Virus record (IMG/VR): IMGVR_UViG_3300025450_001051
Span: 1 to 21,573 of that record
Length of the DNA: 21,573 nucleotides
Reading direction: 5' to 3' (one strand)
Origin: a virus
Shown here: positions 7,601 through 12,745 of the stretch, piece after piece
How positions within the stretch are numbered: position 1 is the stretch's first letter
Layout: every line of letters starts with the position of its first letter
The notes under the pieces: model-generated
The model's input: the letters and a program-made list of their open reading frames with translations, nothing else
Told to the model about the DNA's origin: nothing
Databases searched by the model: none
Program-made: the position numbers and the translations under genes

Positions 7601-7716
7601 GTACCTTGTACGCCTTGGGTGCCTTGAATACCTGTTGTTCCTTGAGCGCCTTGTGCGCCAACGATGGCCGCAATCCACTGACCGGATCCGGTGTCATAGT
7701 ATTTTAATTGGGACAT
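4630..7716 (-). CDS. giant collagen-like tail fibre protein with interspersed knob domains
   Basis: A 1028-residue protein, by far the largest in the window. The N-terminal anchor (1-19, MSQLKYYDTGSGQWIAAIVG) is shared with the 152-residue protein at 1674-2132. Four collagen-like tracts (about 20-265, 421-525, 607-720 and 796-828) alternate with non-collagen domains. The domain at 266-420 carries RVLVKNQ, NGIYTITSAG and TRATDYD, a pattern I know from phage fibres. The domain at 526-606 is small and beta-rich. The domain at 721-795 includes GYINVFLNGVRLSSADYT, a common fibre module. The C-terminal domain at 829-1028 begins APANQGVLWLDTS and is presumably the receptor-binding end. X positions are mainly T, I, V or L; Y is nearly always Q, sometimes T; proline is rare. 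A collagen triple helix is inferred. AGGAG precedes the ATG by four bases, and the stop overlaps the next start as TAATG. Confidence 0.92.
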   Translation of the reverse strand: MSQLKYYDTGSGQWIAAIVGAQGAQGTTGIQGTQGVQGTQGIQGTQGVQGTTGTQGTQGTQGIQGVQGTQGLQGTQGTQGVQGTQGIQGIQGPQGTQGTQGVQGTQGIQGTQGVQGTQGVQGTQGVQGTQGIQGIQGNQGTQGIQGVQGTQGIQGTIGQTGSQGTQGIQGLQGVQGTQGVQGTTGLQGTQGTQGVQGTQGVQGTTGIQGTQGTQGVQGTQGVQGTTGIQGTQGTQGVQGTQGVQGTQGIQGIQGLQGLQGLQGAAGSQNAHAAVYTTTTTALAGSPSYTAGTADASNGLGVGAYLQATTNGYLVVDGYTYSGPLPANTRVLVKNQAVSTQNGIYTITSAGSASTTWKLTRATDYDNHLADQVEPGDYVYTVAGSTNVGTSWIQYQLGSNTNGTIKIGIDNILFSQTSAVGNQGTTGAQGTQGVQGTQGLQGTQGTQGIQGVQGTQGIQGPQGTQGVQGTQGVQGLQGVQGPQGTQGTQGVQGTTGIQGTQGTQGVQGTQGTQGTQGIQGLQGIQGRSYTGVTSTTSNAIGTGSLTFAVANSGAFALGQFVTVAYTVTPANYVSGQITSITTDTSITVNVTSTGGSGTFSQWTISTAGVQGTTGSQGTQGTQGIQGIQGLQGPQGTQGTQGTQGVQGTQGVQGTQGVQGTQGNQGTTGTQGTQGTQGLQGLQGVQGTTGTQGLTGTQGTQGIQGLQGQSIQGTQGTQGIQGGVTNAPVFTTTEFTATSGQTTFSVTYNPGYINVFLNGVRLSSADYTATNGTSVVLAVGAVAGDIVVVQNITLGLGAQGTQGLQGVQGTQGVQGLQGLQGLQGQIGVQGLAVGNTAPANQGVLWLDTSVTGVVGLSSANFTAKGDTIAGTGSGTFATLPVGANNTILTADSTQTTGVKWTTNLSGLSLQSPNTYNSVIVAPSISYNINAQTGAYTTVLADAAAIITASSGSAFTVSIPTNASVAYPIGSSITIIQTGVGQITIAAVTSGTTTLNSTGATSATPKLRAQNSSATCIKVATDVWQVVGDIV
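5557..5898 (-). repeat. third collagen-like coding repeat tract of the giant fibre
   Basis: Codes for residues about 607-720 of the 1028-residue fibre as Gly-X-Y triplets, with one break (GQSIQG, near residue 706). The nine-base unit is only approximate at the DNA level, because synonymous codons vary from triplet to triplet. Confidence 0.85.
6142..6456 (-). repeat. second collagen-like coding repeat tract of the giant fibre
   Basis: Codes for residues about 421-525 as 35 consecutive Gly-X-Y triplets without interruption, mostly GTQ, GVQ, GIQ and GLQ. It joins the 266-420 and 526-606 knob domains. Confidence 0.85.
6922..7659 (-). repeat. first and longest collagen-like coding repeat tract
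   Basis: Codes for about 82 Gly-X-Y triplets (residues 20-265) directly after the N-terminal anchor. The period is nine bases, with G fixed, X variable and Y almost always Gln. Both CAA and CAG, and all four Gly codons, are used in a mixed order. The stretch is uninterrupted in frame. Confidence 0.9.
6982..7170 (-). repeat. three tandem 63-base super-repeats within the collagen tract
   Basis: Residues 183-203, 204-224 and 225-245 are three copies of a 21-residue block of pattern TTG(L/I)QGTQGTQGVQGTQGVQG, differing only at the L/I position. The DNA copies have diverged at synonymous sites, so the amino-acid order of X residues looks conserved beyond the basic triplet. Confidence 0.8.
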
Positions 7717-7790
7717 GGCTCTCCTAGGTTGGCTACAGCATTAATGGTAAGTCTTAAATCTATTTTTGTGGTGCTAAATTCCAGTGCCAT
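7704..7790 (-). CDS. 28-codon mini-ORF bridging two collagen-like genes
   Basis: The ATG at 7790-7788 overlaps the TAA of the 426-residue fibre gene as TAATG, the same junction seen at 3257, 4630 and 18085. The frame runs 28 codons (MALEFSTTKIDLRLT to EPCPN) and stops at 7704, overlapping the start of the 1028-residue fibre gene by 13 bases. Its last codons include the AGGAG ribosome site of that gene. It would fill the only sizeable gap between the two fibre genes. It may be a real small protein, or a translational bridge that carries ribosomes to the long gene. The peptide resembles nothing I know. It could also be chance. Confidence 0.35.
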   Translation of the reverse strand: MALEFSTTKIDLRLTINAVANLGEPCPN

Positions 7791-9070
7791 TAGCCCATCA
7801 CAACAACTCTGTAGTTATTAGTTGTCGGTGGGGAAGCAAAGGTCAAAGTTGCAGTATTTACTGTGGAATAGACCAAAGATGAAGGGATAACTACCGCATA
7901 AGTAGTCTGGTTATAGACGGTAACTTCAATATCTCTAGTACCAAGGTTGTGGGTAATGGTGTACGTGGTGTTGGTTCCGTCACCAATTAAGAAGGTGAGC
8001 TTCTGCGTGCCAACAATGCCGCCAACAGAAGTGTCTAACCACAAGACGCCAGTATTAGCTGGGGCTGTAGTTCCAGAGATAATTCCCTGACTTCCGGTAG
8101 TTCCTTGTGTACCTTGTAGCTGGGCATAACCAAATCCTTGGATACCTTGTACACCTTGTGAGCCAGTTGTACCTTGCGCACCTGCACCAGTTGCACCTTG
8201 GAAACCGGTAAACCCTTGAATACCGCTAAAGCCTTGAAGACCAATAAGTCCTTGTAAACCTTGAGCGCCAGTTGTACCTTGTAAACCAGTAAAGCCTTGT
8301 AGACCATTAAAACCTTGTAGACCAATAAGGCCTTGTAATCCTTGAATACCTTGGGCTCCGGTATTTCCTTGAGTACCAATGGCGCCTTGTACACCTTGAA
8401 CACCTTGTAGACCTTGAGCTCCGGTTGTACCTTGATTACCGTAATGTCCTTGAACACCCTGTGTACCCTGCGACCCTTGTACGCCTTGTGTTCCCTGTAA
8501 ACCTTGTAGGCCTTGCGCGCCAGTGTAACCCTGTGTACCAACAGACCCTTGTGTACCAGTTGTTCCTTGATTACCGTAGTAGCCTTGTACACCTTGTGTA
8601 CCTTGCGCGCCAGTTGTTCCTTGCGTTCCAGTTGAACCCTGTATACCAGTTGTTCCTTGTGTACCAGTGTAACCCTGGATACCTTGAACACCTTGACCAG
8701 CAAATTGACCAGCTAGACCTTGAATACCTTGTGTGCCCTGATGACCGTCCGCGCCAATATAACCAGCAGAACCTTGAATACCAAGATGTCCTTGTGTACC
8801 TGTAAAACCTTGAACACCTGTTTGTCCAACGTGTCCTTGTATTCCGTAAGCACCTTGAATACCTTGTGTGCCTTGTATACCGGTTGCGCCTTGTGCGCCA
8901 GTTCCCTGTGAGCCTCCGCCACCAGAACCAGCTGGTCCTTGAATACCCTGAATACCTTGAACACCTTGACCTGGGTTTTGTGGGACGACTGTAATAGCTA
9001 CAGGAGGTTGTGGCACCACTATAATTGGGCAAGTGCACGGCCAGTTGCCGCAGGTATTACAGGTGTTCAC
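7790..9070 (-). CDS. collagen-like fibre protein with N-terminal cysteine cluster
   Basis: A 426-residue fibre protein. Its N-terminus differs from the other two collagen-like proteins: MNTCNTCGNWPCTCP places four cysteines as CxxCxxxxCxC (residues 4, 7, 12 and 14), followed by a Pro/Val-rich stretch to residue 34. Gly-X-Y triplets occupy about 36-329, with more aromatic and varied residues (GFTG, GYTG, GHYG) than the giant fibre and a short GSGGGGS break near 48-54. The C-terminal part (330-426) starts TTAPANTGVLWLDTS, a module shared with the giant fibre, and ends in a beta-rich domain with TYTITHNLGTRDIEVTVYN and NNYRVVVMG. I recognise this ending from phage fibre tips. The GTG start lies one base past the TAG of the upstream neck gene. 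The cysteines could bind metal or form disulphides in the trimer. Confidence 0.88.
   Translation of the reverse strand: MNTCNTCGNWPCTCPIIVVPQPPVAITVVPQNPGQGVQGIQGIQGPAGSGGGGSQGTGAQGATGIQGTQGIQGAYGIQGHVGQTGVQGFTGTQGHLGIQGSAGYIGADGHQGTQGIQGLAGQFAGQGVQGIQGYTGTQGTTGIQGSTGTQGTTGAQGTQGVQGYYGNQGTTGTQGSVGTQGYTGAQGLQGLQGTQGVQGSQGTQGVQGHYGNQGTTGAQGLQGVQGVQGAIGTQGNTGAQGIQGLQGLIGLQGFNGLQGFTGLQGTTGAQGLQGLIGLQGFSGIQGFTGFQGATGAGAQGTTGSQGVQGIQGFGYAQLQGTQGTTGSQGIISGTTAPANTGVLWLDTSVGGIVGTQKLTFLIGDGTNTTYTITHNLGTRDIEVTVYNQTTYAVVIPSSLVYSTVNTATLTFASPPTTNNYRVVVMG
8084..8965 (-). repeat. collagen-like coding repeat tract of the 426-residue fibre
   Basis: Codes for residues about 36-329 as near-continuous Gly-X-Y triplets. 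Compared with the giant fibre, Y positions are more varied (Q, T, G-adjacent V and L) and X positions include F, Y and H. It ends with the linker GFGYAQLQG, which is shared with the protein at 1674-2132. Confidence 0.85.
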
Positions 9071-9073
9071 CTA

Positions 9074-10159
9074 CTACCAACTTCCGTAGGTGCCGACATC
9101 AAGGCTTACAGCCTGAGTCGTAAATACTTGTCCTTTGACGTAAGTTGTAACTTGAGTATCGTCTGTCTTTAATGTGGCTGTTAGATCCCAGAAAGCGCGA
9201 GTAGGTAAATACTCTGTGTCTGTAGGCTGCAAAGTAAGAACCACTTTGCTAAGCGTTGACGAATGAGAAGTTACTGTTATACCAAAGTTAGCGTACAAAG
9301 ATGGTGAATTTGGATAGGTTCTGATCTGAGCAGCCCACGCGTATAGTGAGGCATCAAATGGGAAATCAAACTCAACAGAGAAGTTATTTCCTTGGTAGAG
9401 GATAATGTCGTAGTTCTGTGCGTTAGTAGGCATAGGGCTGCGACCAGTAAGGTTGTTATTGATGTAAACGCGCTCAGGCTTACGAGCGTCATCCACTTCT
9501 TGTCCAATGTAAATTGGGACATACTTGTTAGTGGTACGCGAGGTACGGATAAGCGTACCCATCTCGATCTTCCATAGACCTACATTGAGCTGTGAGCATA
9601 GGGCTTTATACTGTTCCCAGCGTTGCTGAATAATAGCTGAGAGCTGTTGGTAGCGCTGCGCTCTTGGGATCACAACCCCATCAGGAGCAGTAATGTTGAT
9701 ATCAAAAGCGGCGTCTGTAGCAAGGGCCCAAAGCGCCTCAATAGTTGCCAAGATAGCAATAGGGTAGGTCTCAACTGGGGAAATGCTGGCTAGGGTAACT
9801 TGGGTACCGTAGGCGTCTACGCGGTTATATGTGTGCTCTGTAACAGCGTCATTAATAAAAACGCAGAGCTCTGAATCTAGGAAATAACGGTCTTGAACAC
9901 CCTGAATAAAGATGGTTGCCCCAGAAGCTGGAGCATTTGCAAAGGTAATAATCCCTGTGTCTTGCTCCACCGTATAGCCATAAGGATAGCCAATAGGGTT
10001 GCCGTTTTCGGTAACAGTTAGGTTAACAATTTCAATAGGCTTAATGCCTGTAGGAAAGATAGTAGTTGTGCCATCACCAGTAGCAGTAAAGGTAAAGTTC
10101 TTCTGAAGGTCTCCAAGGTCTAACCGAACCCTAGAGAGTATGTCAGATAATACAGCCAC
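9074..10159 (-). CDS. head-tail adaptor-like protein with C-terminal BppU/Ig-like domain
   Basis: A 361-residue protein that appears to be a fusion. The N-terminal part (1-20 and about 92-215) is helical, with SDILSRVRLDLGD, EHTYNRVDAYG and LATIEALWALATDAAFDIN. That pattern is known to me from connector or neck proteins of actinobacteriophage-like genomes. A beta-rich insert at 21-90 (GDGTTTIFP, EQDTGIITFANAPASG) is inserted in it. The C-terminal part (about 248-358) begins YDIILYQGNNFSVEFDF, continues AAQIRTYPNSPSLYANF and resembles the Ig-like N-terminal domain of the BppU baseplate protein. The GTG start has AGGGAG five bases upstream. Sitting between capsid and fibre genes, it is well placed to anchor fibres at the connector. 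The adaptor assignment is moderate; the BppU-like match is from pattern memory. Confidence 0.68.
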   Translation of the reverse strand: MAVLSDILSRVRLDLGDLQKNFTFTATGDGTTTIFPTGIKPIEIVNLTVTENGNPIGYPYGYTVEQDTGIITFANAPASGATIFIQGVQDRYFLDSELCVFINDAVTEHTYNRVDAYGTQVTLASISPVETYPIAILATIEALWALATDAAFDINITAPDGVVIPRAQRYQQLSAIIQQRWEQYKALCSQLNVGLWKIEMGTLIRTSRTTNKYVPIYIGQEVDDARKPERVYINNNLTGRSPMPTNAQNYDIILYQGNNFSVEFDFPFDASLYAWAAQIRTYPNSPSLYANFGITVTSHSSTLSKVVLTLQPTDTEYLPTRAFWDLTATLKTDDTQVTTYVKGQVFTTQAVSLDVGTYGSW

Positions 10160-10224
10160 AGAAACTCCCTACACTACGTTAGATCCAATGATGTCGTACT
10201 ACGGCTAAAAAATCTCTGCATACG

Positions 10225-10250
10225 AAAAGAGCGCCCCTATAAGAGGCGCC
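10225..10250 (-). terminator. probable intrinsic terminator before the neck gene
   Basis: GCGCC (10231-10235) pairs with GGCGC (10245-10249) around a nine-base loop. On the minus strand the stem is followed by CTCTTTTCG. The U tract is short and the stem modest. It lies between the small virion gene at 10269 and the neck gene starting at 10159. Confidence 0.5.
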
Positions 10251-10268
10251 CACTTCGCTAAGTATGCC

Positions 10269-10634
10269 TTAGATAACGCCGGCCAGATAACCTTTTTCCT
10301 TAAGGTGCTGTGCTACTTGCTTTGTAACCTTGTACTTAACTCCAGCCTTAAAGCTGTAGTTATTACCCTTACCTAGAGTCATGTTCTCGAGGTCTTGAAC
10401 AACACGAATCTCAACAGATGAATCGTCTGTGCTTCCAAGAGTCACAGGGTCATCAACAATAACGGTTTGACGGGAAGGCTGTGTAGCATCAATAACTTCG
10501 GTCTCTAGTTTAACCTGGGCTTGAGCTGTTGCCATAGACATTTCAGCTGCACGGTCGTTCATATCAGCGGCTGCTTGTTCTGCAAGCTGCTCACGTACAC
10601 GGCCGGTTACATCAGTGGGCTTTGATTTAGCCAT
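10269..10634 (-). CDS. small putative virion protein next to the major capsid gene
   Basis: A 121-residue protein. Residues 1-50 are Ala/Gln/Glu-rich and probably helical. A middle part has TVIVDDPVTLGSTDDSSVEIRVVQDLEN (57-84). The C-terminal part (92-121) has YSFKAGVKYKVTKQVAQHLKEKGYLAG. The ending G-x-KYKVxxxVAxHLxEKGYL is a pattern I know from small proteins next to capsid genes in actinobacteriophages, where the role is undetermined (decoration, head fibre or connector accessory). It lies between two terminators, so it is probably transcribed partly by read-through from the capsid gene. AGGAG lies seven bases before the ATG. Confidence 0.75.
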   Translation of the reverse strand: MAKSKPTDVTGRVREQLAEQAAADMNDRAAEMSMATAQAQVKLETEVIDATQPSRQTVIVDDPVTLGSTDDSSVEIRVVQDLENMTLGKGNNYSFKAGVKYKVTKQVAQHLKEKGYLAGVI

Positions 10635-10664
10635 TGCATTCTCCTAATTAGTATCTCGATGAAA

Positions 10665-10690
10665 ATGACGGGGGGCCGTTAAGCCCCCCG
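10665..10690 (-). terminator. strong stem-loop after the major capsid gene
   Basis: CGGGGGGC (10669-10676) and GCCCCCCG (10683-10690) form a perfect 8-bp GC stem with a six-base loop (CGTTAA). On the minus strand TCATTTTCATC follows, a weak U tract. Placement 42 bases after the stop of the major capsid gene fits partial termination that leaves capsid mRNA most abundant. Confidence 0.72.
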
Positions 10691-10731
10691 CTTTAAGCTA
10701 TTTAGTTGTAATTAGTCTTATCACAGACCGG

Positions 10732-11805
10732 TTAGTTTGTTTCGATAATTACTACGCTCTGATCAGTAATCAATCCCAAACCGAAGATTGAGTACCAAGC
10801 AAGTGCATGCTCACGACCGAAGTCAAGAATACCGCCATCGCGGAGTTCGACTGGGAGTGAGATAGCGTGACCGAATGCGTTATCACCGATCATGATAGCT
10901 GCATAACGATCTGATCCACCGTTACCTGTGAGGGTAGCAGGGGTTGTGTAGCCTCCGCCAGGTGTGACAACTGGGTTAGCAACAGCTGTATCAGTTGTGT
11001 ATGAAGAACCTGCGCCACCAACAACCTTGAGGACCTGGGTGGTTTCGATGAATACTACGTCGTAGAGACGACCGATTTCACCGAGCATGAAGTTACCTGG
11101 AGCTGCGTACTTTGTGACCTCGATGAATTCAGGGTTGTCACGAAGGGTACGGCTCTGGTGTGGGTGAACGAAGCAGACATAAGTCTCGCCCAACCGTGGG
11201 ATGTTCTTTGTTGCCAAGGTCTCAACTGTGTCCTTGATAACGTGTGGTGTGAGGTAAGCAGCACCTGTCATTGCTGCGCGATTTGCAGCAAAAGTTCCGT
11301 AACCGTACCAGTTGTTAACAGCTGATGAGACTGCTGAGCGATCTTCGCCGTAAAGGACTGAAGATGCTGCATAGAGTGTGTCGCGTGAGAGCTGATCTAG
11401 GTAGATAGCCATGTTACGACCGAGAAGACGTGAGGCTGAGGCCATTACGTCATCAAATGAAGCATTGAGCAAAAGCTCAGATACTGCAAGAGCATAACCA
11501 TGCTCTGTTACAGTGATTGAGAACTGCTGTGCTGTGAGAGCGTTAGTCTGCATACGGACACCTTCAACAAGAGGTGAAGCGAATCCGAGGTTGTTGTAAC
11601 GCATGAAATTGATCTGTAGACCAGGTGCAACACCGAGTTCAGTCTTCTTGACTGCAAACTGCTCAAAGCGAAGGATAGGCATAGCCTGGAACAAGATTTC
11701 CTTGGACCAGATAGTCTGAATCGCCTGAGTTAACTGGGTGTTGGTACCTGAGTACGCTGTAGGTGCTGCGGCTAGATTGCCTGTACCTGTGATACCTGAT
11801 GCCAT
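10732..11805 (-). CDS. major capsid protein, HK97 fold, N4-gp56 family
   Basis: A 357-residue shell-forming protein. The pattern matches the N4-gp56 branch of HK97-fold capsid proteins: a short N-terminal arm, ILFQAMPILRFEQFAVKKTE (37-56), ITVTEHGYALAVSELLLN (96-113) leading into the spine helix, SASRLLGRNMAIYLDQLSRD near 122-141, then the characteristic CFVHPHQSRTLRDNPEF near 209-225 and GEIGRLYDVVFIETT near 240-254. It follows the scaffold gene by 42 bases, as expected. A TACTAT hexamer at 11823-11828 with CTAACA 17 bases further upstream could be a weak promoter inside that gap, but the match is poor. AAGGAG lies ten bases before the ATG. The stem-loop after it at 10669-10690 is consistent with high expression. 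Confidence 0.93.
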   Translation of the reverse strand: MASGITGTGNLAAAPTAYSGTNTQLTQAIQTIWSKEILFQAMPILRFEQFAVKKTELGVAPGLQINFMRYNNLGFASPLVEGVRMQTNALTAQQFSITVTEHGYALAVSELLLNASFDDVMASASRLLGRNMAIYLDQLSRDTLYAASSVLYGEDRSAVSSAVNNWYGYGTFAANRAAMTGAAYLTPHVIKDTVETLATKNIPRLGETYVCFVHPHQSRTLRDNPEFIEVTKYAAPGNFMLGEIGRLYDVVFIETTQVLKVVGGAGSSYTTDTAVANPVVTPGGGYTTPATLTGNGGSDRYAAIMIGDNAFGHAISLPVELRDGGILDFGREHALAWYSIFGLGLITDQSVVIIETN

Positions 11806-11847
11806 TTGGCTTTAACTCCTTGATAGTAGTTTTTAATAGATTAAGTG

Positions 11848-12630
11848 TTAGCCCAATATTCCGCTGGTCTTACCAAGAGCACGGTTGCTCAAGATCTGAG
11901 TGCGGACTTTTGCGTATTCATTCATCGGCATTGACGCAATATCTGCGGCAGTGAACTGACGTGGTTCCGAATTAGTTTCCAAGGGTCCAACGCCTGGCAA
12001 GGTTGCCCTCACTCCCGGCATATCTCTGCGTTGCTGCTGGATAGCAGACTGTGCAGATTCTAGAATACTGTTAGATCGCTCAACCAAACCTGTAATGCTC
12101 TCGTTGATCTCATCTGGGGTATTACCCTGAACGTAATCAATGAGCTGTGGGATGATATTTTCGCGGTTTTGTTCAACAGCTTGTTGACGGTAAGCCTGCA
12201 GTTCTGCAAACTTTCTTTCCTGCTCCAGAAGAGCGAAGGCCGCTTCGCGTTCTTGACGCTCACGTGCCAACTGCTCTCGCAGTTCATCGGCTGTAGCTTT
12301 TGCAAAGTCCTTGGCGTCCAAGTCATTTTCAAGCTTTGCCTTCTCTTCAGCTGCTTTGGCTTCCGCCTCTGCTGCTTTGCGAGCTGCTTTTTCTTCGCGC
12401 TCTTTCTTAAGGAGTGAAACTTCTTCCTTCAATCGATCGATCTCTGGGTAAAGCTTCTCTTTCTCCTGTGAACGAACCTTTGCAAGATCCTCTTCGGTAT
12501 AAAACTTCTGAGTTGGTTCATTCTTTCCAGAGGTAACAGTAGGCGCGTCAACGCCCGACACATTTACTACTGGAGCTGTATTAGCTTCTGCTTCAAAAGC
12601 ATTAGCCATTAGATCTGCAGTTTCTGACAT
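11848..12630 (-). CDS. capsid scaffolding protein
   Basis: A 260-residue, highly charged, mostly helical protein directly before the major capsid gene. Residues about 43-160 form a long Glu/Lys/Ala/Arg-rich coiled-coil region (for example LKEEVSLLKKEREEKAARKA and AKAAEEKAKLE). The N-terminal 40 residues are low-complexity, and the C-terminal part (about 220-260) is a short predicted helix, FTAADIASMPMNEYAKVRTQ, of the kind that contacts capsid subunits. These features and the gene order (portal, scaffold, capsid) identify it as the internal scaffold that guides procapsid assembly. No protease motif is visible, so removal of the scaffold may use another enzyme or exit. AAAGGA lies seven bases before the ATG. 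Confidence 0.87.
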   Translation of the reverse strand: MSETADLMANAFEAEANTAPVVNVSGVDAPTVTSGKNEPTQKFYTEEDLAKVRSQEKEKLYPEIDRLKEEVSLLKKEREEKAARKAAEAEAKAAEEKAKLENDLDAKDFAKATADELREQLARERQEREAAFALLEQERKFAELQAYRQQAVEQNRENIIPQLIDYVQGNTPDEINESITGLVERSNSILESAQSAIQQQRRDMPGVRATLPGVGPLETNSEPRQFTAADIASMPMNEYAKVRTQILSNRALGKTSGILG

Positions 12631-12710
12631 GCGTTTATCCTTTTATCCTAGGGGTCGTTTTACGATGTGGGGGCACAAATGACCTAACGTGGTATTACAG
12701 TATTTATTTT

Positions 12711-12732
12711 GACAATAGATGTCTTAATTGTC
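12711..12732. other. GACAAT/ATTGTC dyad between portal and scaffold genes
   Basis: GACAAT (12711-12716) and ATTGTC (12727-12732) are inverted with a ten-base spacer. The 115-base gap around it is the longest spacer between structural genes. On the minus strand it contains GACATCTATTGTCAAAAT, loosely like the promoter blocks at 14478-14500 and 17032-17054. It could be an operator, a weak promoter or chance. Confidence 0.35.
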
Positions 12733-12745
12733 TGTATAAATCACT

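Noticed and set aside
6813-7697. A 294-codon minus-strand open frame with repeated VFK/HKV/YKV triplets, and similar frames at 8035-8703, 5640-5939 and 1691-1882.
   Set aside because: They are shifted readings of the Gly-X-Y repeats. The nine-base period keeps all frames free of stops, and the resulting Lys/Arg/Val/Phe-rich peptides have no domain features.
7329-7727. Plus-strand open frames over the collagen tracts (also 6117-6506, 6906-7250, 7240-7503, 8425-8805) reading as Leu/Pro/Glu-rich or Ser/Leu-rich repeats.
   Set aside because: These are antisense shadows of the repeat DNA. No ribosome site or promoter of note precedes them, and their composition follows directly from the complementary repeat.
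4630-9070. CRISPR-like periodicity in the repeat-rich region.
   Set aside because: The period is nine bases with no spacers of 25-40 bases, and the pattern is explained by translated Gly-X-Y triplets.
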